A DNA stretch of 10,755 bases from JBCCGE01 sp039029455 (GTDB lineage: Bacteria; Pseudomonadota; Gammaproteobacteria; Arenicellales; Poriferihabitantaceae), in contig JBCCGE010000105.1 of assembly GCA_039029455.1 (NCBI GenBank), positions 1 to 10,755 on the forward strand, given 5' to 3'. The first letter of the stretch is position 1; every line of letters begins with the position of its first letter. The notes beneath the pieces were generated by a model, which worked only from the letters and a program-made list of their open reading frames with translations, searched no databases and was not told the origin of the DNA. Positions 1-7,513 of the stretch are shown here, piece by piece. The position numbers and the translations under genes were made by a program.

Positions 1-272
1 CCATGGCTGACGAGGCAGGAAGATCACTTGGAGAAATCGAACGCGCGAGTCAGGAATTGCTCGGTGTCATCAATGATGTGGCGGAGGCTGCGCAACAGGA
101 GTCTGAGGTTGCACAAACCGTTAGTGAGCGAATGGGTAATCTGAGAACAGCCACAGAAAAATCCGATTTAAGTGTAAGTCAGGTTGCTGTGGCACTCGAG
201 CAAATCAGGGACGTAGCGGGACAAATGGACCGATCAATCGCTGGATTCACTTTACCGGAAAAAGTCCAGTAG
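1..272 (+). CDS. pilJ: Methyl-accepting chemotaxis protein, PilJ-like, C-terminal fragment (5' truncated)
   Basis: This is the end of a chemoreceptor whose start lies upstream of the window; the frame is open from base 3 and the ATG there is almost certainly internal. About 90 residues are visible. They are rich in Ala, Glu, Gln, Ser and Val in a heptad-like pattern, as expected for the returning helix of the cytoplasmic MCP signalling coiled coil. The C-terminus reads SIAGFTLPEKVQ, which resembles the AGF-LPE ending of Pseudomonas PilJ. No membrane segment, HAMP domain or pentapeptide methylation tether is in the visible part. The downstream chpA-like and chpC-like genes make PilJ, the receptor of the type IV pilus chemosensory array, the most likely identity. 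A generic MCP cannot be excluded from the fragment alone. Confidence 0.85.
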   Translation, partial: MADEAGRSLGEIERASQELLGVINDVAEAAQQESEVAQTVSERMGNLRTATEKSDLSVSQVAVALEQIRDVAGQMDRSIAGFTLPEKVQ

Positions 273-281
273 ACCATTTGC

Positions 282-289
282 GGGGGAGG
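282..289 (+). promoter_or_regulatory. Strong Shine-Dalgarno site for the small ORF at 297
   Basis: GGGGGAGG contains the full GGAGG core at 285-289. It is followed by a 7-base spacer (290-296) and then GTG at 297. It is the strongest ribosome binding site I see in the window; chpA, the phosphatase, tkt and pgk all have weak or no recognisable sites. It is about 90 bases from the chpA ATG, too far to serve that gene directly, so it points to a translated ORF in between. Confidence 0.7.
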
Positions 290-296
290 TTACAGC

Positions 297-383
297 GTGG
301 GTCACCACAGCCAATCGGCGAGACTTTTGATCGCATGGGTTGAGACTGAGACCGGGTTGCCCGGGCTGGCAGAGAAAATATGA
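297..383 (+). CDS. Small ORF of 28 codons between pilJ and chpA, possible coupling peptide
   Basis: A GTG start at 297 lies 7 bases after GGAGG. It opens a 28-codon frame that ends at TGA 381-383, so stop and chpA start share the sequence ATGA. The peptide begins MGHHSQSARLL and ends ETGLPGLAEKI. It is only weakly hydrophobic (LLIAWV in the middle) and has no signal peptide or membrane helix. I recognise no family. Strong site, correct spacing and 4-base overlap are the hallmarks of translational coupling, so the ORF may load ribosomes onto chpA, which lacks a good site of its own. It occupies the place where pilK (a CheR methyltransferase) lies in Pseudomonas, so a remnant is possible, but 28 residues cannot show this. 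The signals are seen directly; expression and function are inference. Confidence 0.55.
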   Translation: MGHHSQSARLLIAWVETETGLPGLAEKI

Positions 384-3300
384 GCATCCCAGTTTGTAAT
401 TCGCAGACCTACGGCTGGATCAAATCAGCCTTAAATGAGTCACTCAACCGGGTGATTCAGTCTGTTGAGCTCGCTTCCAGCAATGATGACTTTTCGGGAA
501 TCAGTCAAACGACCTCGGATCTGCACCAGGTGCAGGGTTCGCTCAAAATGGTTGAGCTCGATGCCGCGAGCGCTTTTGCTGCGGATATCGAGTTGCTGTG
601 CAAGAAGGTTGCCAGTGCTGATTCCAGCGTTCAAATCGCATCAGTACCGGTTATACAAAGCGCACTCCTGGCACTGAAAAAATACCTGCAGGCGATTGAA
701 AACGAGACTCCTGTCTCTCCTCTTCAGTTAAAAGGCGATGTCAACGCTGTTCGCGAATTGATCCCGAGTCCGCTTCTCGATTCGTACGATTTGTTTGATC
801 CACCCATGCAAATCTCTGCAGATATCCCTCACGAAGGCGCTCCGATTCCTGAGGAAGTCAGAGAGAAGCAACTGGTCAATCTGCGAAGGCAGTTTCGAAG
901 GACCCTGTTGAAGTGGTTGTCAGGTGATGACGCCAAACACCAGCTGAAACAAATGTCGAAAATGCTCGATGGCCTCAAAAAGCTGAGTACTCTGGATGTG
1001 TCTCATCAGCTTTGGTGGATTGCTGGCGGATTCGTTGATTCGGTTTATGAGTCTGATCTTGAGGGTGACATCAACATCAAGGCGCAGTTTGCCCGTCTCG
1101 ACAGTGAAATCCTGCGTATGAAAGATGAGAGTTCTGCAACCATCGTCGCTGATCCGCCTGATGAGTTGGTGCGCAGAATGCTGTATTACATTGGGACTAC
1201 CAATGTCGACTCTGAAAAAATCAATGAAATAAAAGAGGTTACCGGACTGCGTTCATGGTTCGACGAGAGCTCGCGCCACGTTGAGCTGGACCGCTTCGCG
1301 CCGTTGCGCGAGAAAGCGAGAGCGTATGCTATCGATCTGGATGAACAACAGCTGCAGCATATAGAGGAGTATCTGGATAAATACTTTGCCGGAGAACTCG
1401 ATCGACAGGGGGTCACTCGTCTTCTCGCAAGTTTGAATCAACTCGCGATCAGCAGTGAAAATGCGGAACTTGAGTTGATCGCCGAGCTGATTATCTGCAT
1501 CCGCGATACGGTCCGCATAATAGAGTCCGATCGTTCAATTTTGCAGGAATCGACAGCGGACATTAAGGTGGCCTCTTCCATGCTGCTGGTTCAGGACATT
1601 ATGAATGATCCTGATCGGATTGATGAAGACTGGTATCAGTCAACCGAGGCTCGGTTGTCCGAGTTGAGAGCGATTATTGATCGGGACAGCGACGATCCTG
1701 GGGGAGCTCAATTGGCGCGCGCCCAGTCTGAAGCGGAGTACATACAGGCTAGAGAATTGGTGCGAGAGAACCTGATCGGCAGCCTGACTGCACTGGAAAC
1801 AGCGTTCACAGCGATGCAACGTAAGCAGATTAGTGCTGAACTAATAAAACCTATACCTGCAAAGCTGCATGAGGTTGGAGGAAGTTTTTCTATCCTCGGT
1901 TACGATGGATTTGCACAACTGTCCCGTGAGGCAGAAACGCTGTTTGGGCGACTGGCGAGCGGAGAGACGAATCTTATATCCGGTGATCATGAGAGAGTCG
2001 CTTATGTGATTGCGTCTCTGGGCGTGGCCGCTGATCAGCTGGGCCGATTCTCAAACGAGTCCAGGGAGCTTCTTGAAAATGCTCGAGAGGCGCTGAAAAC
2101 AATAGGATCCAGTGATGATCTAGATGAGAGTCTGCTGTCACTTGATCCTCTGAACGATCCTGATCTTGAAATGATCGACGCCGACCAACTCGTTGATTGG
2201 GATCTTGATGATGACGATGAGTTGCCCGATGCAGATCTGTTCGATGAATCGGAGGACGTTTCCGGCGGTTCGTCCGATTGGATAGATGACCTGACGTTGC
2301 GCGGATATGCAGAGGAAGCTTCGGGATTGTTTAGTCGGATCCAGCAGGGTCATCGAGATAATATCGACTATCTGACGCTTTCGGCAAAGCTGGAGCAGAT
2401 ACGTGTTCGAGCAGGTGAATTGAACAATACTGCTTTGGCCGATACAGCGCGTTCGGGACTTGCGTTATCTTCGGAACTGCCATTCGACTATGAAGAGAAT
2501 GGTGAGTCGCTGGGATCGCTGGTCAGAGACGTTTGCGCGTTGATTGAAGTGAGGGCAATAACGGTTGAACCGTCTGCCGAAACGGAAGCGGTCTCTGACC
2601 TCAACAGCAAAAACGAGGAAGCATCGGAATCAGAAAACTCCGAGATTGAATCAGAAGATTTGCTTTCAAGCTCGGAGTCGATCGACCTGGCAAGCTTTCC
2701 GCGGCGTATTGTCGGTGATGATGAGCTTAGGGCAATTTTTCTGGGTGAACTTCAAGGGCATATTAGTCGGTTGGAAGAGGATATCGATGGCCCGCTGACA
2801 GACGGCGAATCACGGCTTCCGGACTCTACCGCATTAACGCTGCACACCTTGTCAGGGAACTGCCGAAATGTGTTACTTGGTGAGTTGGCAGATTATGCTG
2901 ATTCCGTCGAAAAGCTTGTTGAGAAAAAACCGGTTCCTGACGTGATTCGCCCGGTTTTGACCACGGCGGTGGAGCAGCTCAAACTCTGTTTCCAGCAGCT
3001 GGAAAGCGACGGTGAATACGATCTCGCAACAGCGACTCGCCTCCAAAAAATGGCTTCCGAGATTGCGGCCGATGCAGAGTCGCTGGAGTCCGAATCACTA
3101 CTAGATGCTTTATCGCCCCCGGGACAAACCATCCTTAAGGTTTCAGAAGAAGGTCCGGATGCTGAAACTGACAGTCAGGCATCAATTTCAGAAGTCACCG
3201 AAACGTCTGCTGATGACGATGAAATCGACGACGAAATACGGGAAATCTTTTTCTCGGAAGCGGAAACGGTACTTGAAAACATCAATTCGAGCCTGAGTGC

Positions 3301-5989
3301 ATGGCGAGAATCAGGCCTCTCGGATGAACTCGTGGCATCCGTCCGGCGGGACTTTCATACACTGAAGGGAAGTGCCGCAACGACTGGATTCGACTCGATT
3401 TCGGAGCTGAGTCACAGCGTTGAAAGTCTCCTGGACGATCGAATTCGGTCCAGTGATTTCGACGATCAGGCACTGCTCAATCTGCTGGAAGAAATGCACG
3501 ATGGACTGGCAGCCGATCTGGGTTTTATACCGGATACCAAGGCCAGTCACATCGAATCCCTGCAAAAAATGGTGGCCTCACTGCTGGATACCGGTGATGA
3601 GATTGCAGGAGCGTCGGATTCACCTGAATCTGATGACCCGGAGATTCAGTCTGACCAGGATGGAGATATCGAATTGTCGTCATCTGTTGAGGATATCGAC
3701 GAAGATGCTCAGACGCAGGGCACGACAGAAATGCTCGCTGGGATCGGGCAGGGCAAGCTGGTACCTGAATCATTTCGATCTATTGATGATCTTGAAGAAG
3801 ACTCCGATCACGATGCCGACGATGAAGCTGCGCCCGCGACCAACGATGTTGAATCAGAAAATGATTTTAGTCCGCGCGAAGTCGATCCGGATGATGACCA
3901 GAATAGTGATGGAGACGCCGAAAGCGACTGGCCAGAAAGCGATGCAGAATCCCTGATTGATGCAACGGTCGATGATGAAACTACTGAAGACGAATTCGAT
4001 CGATTTTGGACGCCTCCCAGTTCTATCGCGTTACAGGCTCGCGCAGAAGAGCAGGATGCCCAGGCCAGCGGCTTCCTTAGAATCGGTAACCAGAAACTTG
4101 CGGAACTTATAAACACTTCGGGTGAACTGGGACTGGTCCGCTCGCAGCTAAAGGACACGTTGGACAATACCCGACTCAATCTGGAACTGCTTCGCAACAG
4201 CATGACCAGTATGCGCGATGATTTGCGATCTCTCGAACTGCAGGCCGACGAGCAGATACGTTCTCTTCCGGAACGGGAACTCACGGATGGTGAGGAAGAT
4301 TTTGATCCGTTGCAGCTGGATCGTTATTCACAGCTGCAGGCGAAATCACGCGAAATCAGCTCGCGACTTGACGCGCTGGCGGAAGTCGAGCGCAATCTTG
4401 GTGATCGTGCAGCCGAGCTGAGCAGCGCATTGCTGCAGCAGACGTATCTGGGTGATCAATTGCAGGATGGATTGATGAGTGCCCGCATGGTTGCAATCAG
4501 TGATTACCTGCCCAGACTCCGACATATATGCAGAGAGACCGCCAGAACTCAGAACAAACCCGCCAATTTCTCTCTGATTGGTGGTGATATCGAAGTAGAC
4601 CGCCAGGTTATGGACAGCATGATGGCGCCATTCGAACACATGATTCGAAATGCGGTGATCCACGGAGTGGAAGACACAGAGTCCAGAAAAAGGAGCGACA
4701 AATCTGCAACTGCGACCCTACAGCTGGATGTGGTCCAGCAGGGTACAGAATTGATTCTGGAGTTTTCTGACGATGGTGGTGGTCTGGACGAAAACAAACT
4801 CGGCGAGCGTGCGGCCGAAATGGGGCTGGTTCAAAATGTCGGTGATGCCACGCGAGAGGATTATCTGGAAGTCATTGCGCAGCGTGGCTTTAGTACTTCG
4901 GAAGACATCAGTCTCGGCGCGGGACGTGGAGTCGGAATGGATGTGGTTGTGCAAACCGTAAAAGATCTGGGCGGTTCGATGGCGCTGCTGTCGACTGATG
5001 AAAAAGGGGTGGTTTTCCAGTTCCGTCTACCGGTCACTCTGGCGGTAACGCAGGCTCTTCTGGTTAATGTCGGAGTCACGCGGTACGCAATTCGATCACG
5101 CACGATTGAACGAGTTATTAGAGCCCCAAGTAATGCCGTTCAGGAAGAAAACGGATTGCGCGTGTTTCGTGAGGGTGAGCGAGTCTGGCCCGTCATCGAT
5201 CTTGCACAAAAGCTCGGGGAAAATAGCCAAAAGCCTGATGAGAACATTGCATCTCTGGTGCTTGTGCGACTGGCCGATCGTGTCTGTGCATTTGAAGTTG
5301 ATAGCTTTGGTGGTTCGCAGGATATTGTTAACAAGCGTCCCGGTTCACAACTGACTTCAATTCCGGGCATCTCCGGGGTCACAGTACTGGCAGACTCAAG
5401 TCTCATACTAATTCTCGATCCGGACGGGTTGGTGGAGCGAGATCAGCTTCTGGTTGCCGCCAGCAGTGATGTCAGACAAGAATTGTCGGATGACCAAACT
5501 GAAAATGAGACGCCTATCGATGACACCCTCTCCATCGTTTCCGAGACGATCGACTCGACATTTCCAAACGTCGATTCACCGTCTGATCACAGTGCAGTCA
5601 ATGTTGAAATTAGCCGAGTACTCGCCGTGGACGACTCGCTGGTGGTCCGGCGGGTCATGCAGCGCGACCTTCAGGGGCTGGGCATAGATCTGATCAGCGC
5701 TATTGATGGCCAGGATGCCTGGGATCAACTGCAGAACGAAACTGTTGACCTTGCACTTGTCGATATTGAAATGCCGAGAATGAACGGCTACGAACTATTG
5801 TCAAAGATTCGATCCTCTGATCTTCATCAGTCGTTACCGGTTATTATGATTACATCGCGTTCCGGTGATCAACATCGGCAACGGGCACTCGATTTGGGAG
5901 CCGATGAGTACGTTACTAAGCCGTACAATCTCGATAGCCTGCACGACCTGATGAGAATGGTCGTGGCGAATCGACGAAGACTGCACTAG
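380..5989 (+). CDS. chpA: ChpA-like hybrid chemotaxis histidine kinase (multi-Hpt, CheA core, CheW, receiver)
   Basis: This is the central kinase of a Pil/Chp chemosensory system, 1869 residues; Pseudomonas ChpA is longer (about 2470). The N-terminus, including LHQVQGSLKMVEL, matches the ChpA start region and supports the ATG at 380. Four Hpt-like sites with histidine are visible: H49, H497 (HEVGGS), H822 (HTLSGN) and the canonical H993 (HTLKGS). A helical segment at about 634-725 looks like an Hpt fold without histidine. Acidic linkers occupy about 576-630, 735-768 and 1072-1210. The CheA core follows: a dimerisation/coiled-coil region at about 1232-1375, then the ATPase with N-box N1424/H1428, DDGGG at 1464-1468 and GAGRGVGMD at 1513-1521. 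A CheW-like domain spans about 1553-1690. A C-terminal receiver spans about 1744-1865 with D1751/D1752, phospho-acceptor D1795, T1825 and K1847, all intact. It is expected to be cytoplasmic, docked to PilJ arrays at the cell pole. Its start overlaps the small ORF stop and its own ribosome site is weak. Confidence 0.95.
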   Translation: MSIPVCNSQTYGWIKSALNESLNRVIQSVELASSNDDFSGISQTTSDLHQVQGSLKMVELDAASAFAADIELLCKKVASADSSVQIASVPVIQSALLALKKYLQAIENETPVSPLQLKGDVNAVRELIPSPLLDSYDLFDPPMQISADIPHEGAPIPEEVREKQLVNLRRQFRRTLLKWLSGDDAKHQLKQMSKMLDGLKKLSTLDVSHQLWWIAGGFVDSVYESDLEGDINIKAQFARLDSEILRMKDESSATIVADPPDELVRRMLYYIGTTNVDSEKINEIKEVTGLRSWFDESSRHVELDRFAPLREKARAYAIDLDEQQLQHIEEYLDKYFAGELDRQGVTRLLASLNQLAISSENAELELIAELIICIRDTVRIIESDRSILQESTADIKVASSMLLVQDIMNDPDRIDEDWYQSTEARLSELRAIIDRDSDDPGGAQLARAQSEAEYIQARELVRENLIGSLTALETAFTAMQRKQISAELIKPIPAKLHEVGGSFSILGYDGFAQLSREAETLFGRLASGETNLISGDHERVAYVIASLGVAADQLGRFSNESRELLENAREALKTIGSSDDLDESLLSLDPLNDPDLEMIDADQLVDWDLDDDDELPDADLFDESEDVSGGSSDWIDDLTLRGYAEEASGLFSRIQQGHRDNIDYLTLSAKLEQIRVRAGELNNTALADTARSGLALSSELPFDYEENGESLGSLVRDVCALIEVRAITVEPSAETEAVSDLNSKNEEASESENSEIESEDLLSSSESIDLASFPRRIVGDDELRAIFLGELQGHISRLEEDIDGPLTDGESRLPDSTALTLHTLSGNCRNVLLGELADYADSVEKLVEKKPVPDVIRPVLTTAVEQLKLCFQQLESDGEYDLATATRLQKMASEIAADAESLESESLLDALSPPGQTILKVSEEGPDAETDSQASISEVTETSADDDEIDDEIREIFFSEAETVLENINSSLSAWRESGLSDELVASVRRDFHTLKGSAATTGFDSISELSHSVESLLDDRIRSSDFDDQALLNLLEEMHDGLAADLGFIPDTKASHIESLQKMVASLLDTGDEIAGASDSPESDDPEIQSDQDGDIELSSSVEDIDEDAQTQGTTEMLAGIGQGKLVPESFRSIDDLEEDSDHDADDEAAPATNDVESENDFSPREVDPDDDQNSDGDAESDWPESDAESLIDATVDDETTEDEFDRFWTPPSSIALQARAEEQDAQASGFLRIGNQKLAELINTSGELGLVRSQLKDTLDNTRLNLELLRNSMTSMRDDLRSLELQADEQIRSLPERELTDGEEDFDPLQLDRYSQLQAKSREISSRLDALAEVERNLGDRAAELSSALLQQTYLGDQLQDGLMSARMVAISDYLPRLRHICRETARTQNKPANFSLIGGDIEVDRQVMDSMMAPFEHMIRNAVIHGVEDTESRKRSDKSATATLQLDVVQQGTELILEFSDDGGGLDENKLGERAAEMGLVQNVGDATREDYLEVIAQRGFSTSEDISLGAGRGVGMDVVVQTVKDLGGSMALLSTDEKGVVFQFRLPVTLAVTQALLVNVGVTRYAIRSRTIERVIRAPSNAVQEENGLRVFREGERVWPVIDLAQKLGENSQKPDENIASLVLVRLADRVCAFEVDSFGGSQDIVNKRPGSQLTSIPGISGVTVLADSSLILILDPDGLVERDQLLVAASSDVRQELSDDQTENETPIDDTLSIVSETIDSTFPNVDSPSDHSAVNVEISRVLAVDDSLVVRRVMQRDLQGLGIDLISAIDGQDAWDQLQNETVDLALVDIEMPRMNGYELLSKIRSSDLHQSLPVIMITSRSGDQHRQRALDLGADEYVTKPYNLDSLHDLMRMVVANRRRLH

Positions 5990-5990
5990 C

Positions 5991-6437
5991 ATGCAGGCAC
6001 TTCTTATTGAAAATCCGGGCGGCAATATGCTCATACCAGTATCTCTGGTCGCCCAGATCGTTTCAAAGGAACAACTCCAGCCAACCGTGCGGAATGTCCC
6101 ATTTCTGCTTGGTGAGATTCCGTGGCGGGAGTTTCAGGTACCGATTGTCAGCGGCAGCGCAATCACGGGTGGCCTGGCTCGAGCTGATGAGGCCTTTCAA
6201 AGGTCCGTTATTCTATGGCCTATGAAAGGCGGAAAAACGACAGATTTTTTTGCTGTATCCAGTCACGATGCACCCAAAGTGGTGAATGTTGAACCGGATA
6301 CAGCGGATGCAACCGGAGAACTCGCCATTGGGGACAAGAATCTGGTTTTGGGTGCTGCCACGACGATGGGTTCAGTGGCCGCAATACCGGATCTCAATCG
6401 TATTTCCAGTCTGATTTTTGGGCGGTTGGTCGATTAG
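5991..6437 (+). CDS. chpC: CheW-like adaptor, ChpC-like
   Basis: This 148-residue protein has the look of a single CheW domain. The segment GEIPWREFQVPIVS at 41-54 matches the G-I-WR---P--- turn that CheW-fold proteins use between their two beta subdomains, and the end AIPDLNRISSLIF at 131-143 resembles the IPDLERL tail of Pseudomonas ChpC. CheW proteins scaffold receptor and kinase in the array. ChpC-type proteins are thought to connect additional receptors to ChpA. The gene starts one base after the chpA stop (TAG-C-ATG), has no separate promoter or good ribosome site, and is probably translated by coupling. It is the last gene of the cluster. PilI is the other CheW-type adaptor in this system, but it normally lies upstream of pilJ, so ChpC fits the position better. 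Confidence 0.75.
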   Translation: MQALLIENPGGNMLIPVSLVAQIVSKEQLQPTVRNVPFLLGEIPWREFQVPIVSGSAITGGLARADEAFQRSVILWPMKGGKTTDFFAVSSHDAPKVVNVEPDTADATGELAIGDKNLVLGAATTMGSVAAIPDLNRISSLIFGRLVD

Positions 6438-6459
6438 TCCGGGTAACGAGGGACTCGGG

Positions 6460-6487
6460 TTTACACTAACCCTGTTCAGGATATAAT
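6460..6487 (+). promoter_or_regulatory. Candidate sigma-70 promoter for the phosphatase gene
   Basis: TTTACA (6460-6465, five of six matches to TTGACA) and TATAAT (6482-6487, perfect) are separated by 16 bases. Transcription would begin near 6494, giving a leader of about 70 bases before the ATG at 6566. It lies just after the last chp gene and in front of a functionally unrelated gene, which is where a new transcription unit is expected. Confidence 0.65.
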
Positions 6488-6495
6488 CCGCGCAG

Positions 6496-6521
6496 CAAAC
6501 ACCGGGAATCGTCAGTGTTTG
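6496..6521 (+). repeat. Inverted repeat in the 5' leader of the phosphatase gene
   Basis: CAAACAC (6496-6502) and GTGTTTG (6515-6521) are perfect 7-bp inverted repeats separated by 12 bases. The element sits at or immediately after the predicted transcription start. It could be an operator for a dimeric regulator overlapping the start site or a small 5' hairpin in the mRNA. No run of T follows, so it is not a terminator. Confidence 0.45.
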
Positions 6522-6565
6522 GCCTTCATCTTTGCCCCTAAAATGCAGGTACATACCCCATCTCT

Positions 6566-7375
6566 ATGAAACCTACCGCGGAGGAACTCAGCCAGCTCGT
6601 GGTAGCGGTGGTTAATCGGTTCAATCTCGAGTCGAGCGGTGCCGTTGTATCGGTTAAATCCGACGGCAGCTTTGTCACCGAGATGGACTCCAAGATTCAA
6701 TCCACTTTGAAGAATGAGTTGAATTCCCTCTGGCCACAGTACGGTTTCATTGGCGAAGAAATGAGTCACTCGGAACAGCGGGATGTCGTCGACTACTGCG
6801 ATTCCGGTTACTGGGTGCTTGACCCACTCGATGGCACAACCAATTATGCCAACGGCTTTCTTTTTTTTGGAGTATCGCTAGCCCTTGTTGAAAATTCTCA
6901 GACCACCGTAGCTGTGGTTTACGACCCGATACGTGATGAGTGTTTTCGGGCTGAAGCCGGCGGTGGAGCGTATCTGAACAATATCCGACTGACCCAAGCA
7001 CGAGAAGTCGAATTAGCTAACTGTCTAGCCAACGTAGATTACAAGCGTCTGATGTCTGATCTGGCTGAGCGACTGGTGAGGTCGCCACCGTATCGATCTC
7101 AACGAAATTTGGGCTCATCGGTTCTTGAGTGGAGCTGGTTAGCGTGCGGTCGAATTCAGCTCTATCTGCACGGCGGGCAAAAACTCTGGGATTTTGCCGC
7201 AGGACTATTGATACTGAGAGAATCCGGCGGTTCTGCGACATCGCTTTCCGGTCAGAGTCTCGGCTGCGGAAAACTCAGGAAGAGATCGATTGTCGCTGCG
7301 GGTAACCCCGAACTGCTTGAAAAATGGGAATCCTGGATCGCGTCAAACACACGAGACAGTGACATTAGAGGCTGA
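6566..7375 (+). CDS. Inositol-monophosphatase-family phosphatase
   Basis: This 269-residue protein is a Mg-dependent, Li-sensitive-type phosphomonoesterase of the IMPase fold. The metal-site motifs are all present: GEE at 63-65 (E64), DPLDGTTN at 86-93 (D86, D89) and WDFAAG at 208-213 (D209). Length is typical for the family. An in-frame TAA at 6539-6541 leaves ATG 6566 as the only reasonable start; no Shine-Dalgarno sequence precedes it. The exact substrate cannot be told from motifs: SuhB-type inositol phosphate, PAP (CysQ), histidinol phosphate and fructose-1,6-bisphosphate are all hydrolysed by members. Its position before tkt and pgk makes a sugar phosphate attractive, but that is inference. 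It has its own likely promoter and is followed by 138 non-coding bases before tkt. Confidence 0.9.
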   Translation: MKPTAEELSQLVVAVVNRFNLESSGAVVSVKSDGSFVTEMDSKIQSTLKNELNSLWPQYGFIGEEMSHSEQRDVVDYCDSGYWVLDPLDGTTNYANGFLFFGVSLALVENSQTTVAVVYDPIRDECFRAEAGGGAYLNNIRLTQAREVELANCLANVDYKRLMSDLAERLVRSPPYRSQRNLGSSVLEWSWLACGRIQLYLHGGQKLWDFAAGLLILRESGGSATSLSGQSLGCGKLRKRSIVAAGNPELLEKWESWIASNTRDSDIRG

Positions 7376-7424
7376 ATTGCCAGATTCACATCAGTCCCGG
7401 CTACAGTCTTTTCTAAAAAAAGTT

Positions 7425-7430
7425 TATAGT
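7425..7430 (+). promoter_or_regulatory. Weak candidate -10 element upstream of tkt
   Basis: The 138-base gap between the phosphatase gene and tkt contains TATAGT, one mismatch from TATAAT, directly after an A-rich stretch. No convincing -35 lies at the right distance. It may give tkt some independent transcription, or tkt may simply be read through from the promoter at 6460. I see no terminator in this gap. Confidence 0.25.
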
Positions 7431-7513
7431 CTGATTGGCGTGAAAAATCTGCACTCCGTTGCGGATCAGCCACTCGCTAAACCATTCTGTCTACATATTC
7501 ATACCAACAAGTA

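Noticed and set aside
998..1030. SHQLWWIAGGF (ChpA residues 208-218) as a further Hpt site
   Set aside because: The spacing after H209 does not fit the HxxKG pattern, and the segment looks like the non-histidine helical repeat region of ChpA proteins.
3420..3956. A 178-codon + strand frame inside chpA, and a 158-codon antisense frame at 3808-4284
   Set aside because: Both lie in the Asp/Glu/Ser-rich linker region of chpA, where biased codons suppress stops in other frames. Their translations (Met/Arg/Leu-rich, Ser-rich) look like no protein family.
6436..6455. AGTCC...GGACT hairpin right after the chpC stop as a terminator
   Set aside because: The stem is only 5 bp with a 10-base loop and is followed by just three T residues. 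It is too weak to call.
7408..7424. T-run followed by A-run (CTTTTCTAAAAAAAG) as a terminator of the phosphatase gene
   Set aside because: It would form only an A-T stem with almost no loop and no GC base pairs, so it is more likely just an AT-rich region near a promoter.
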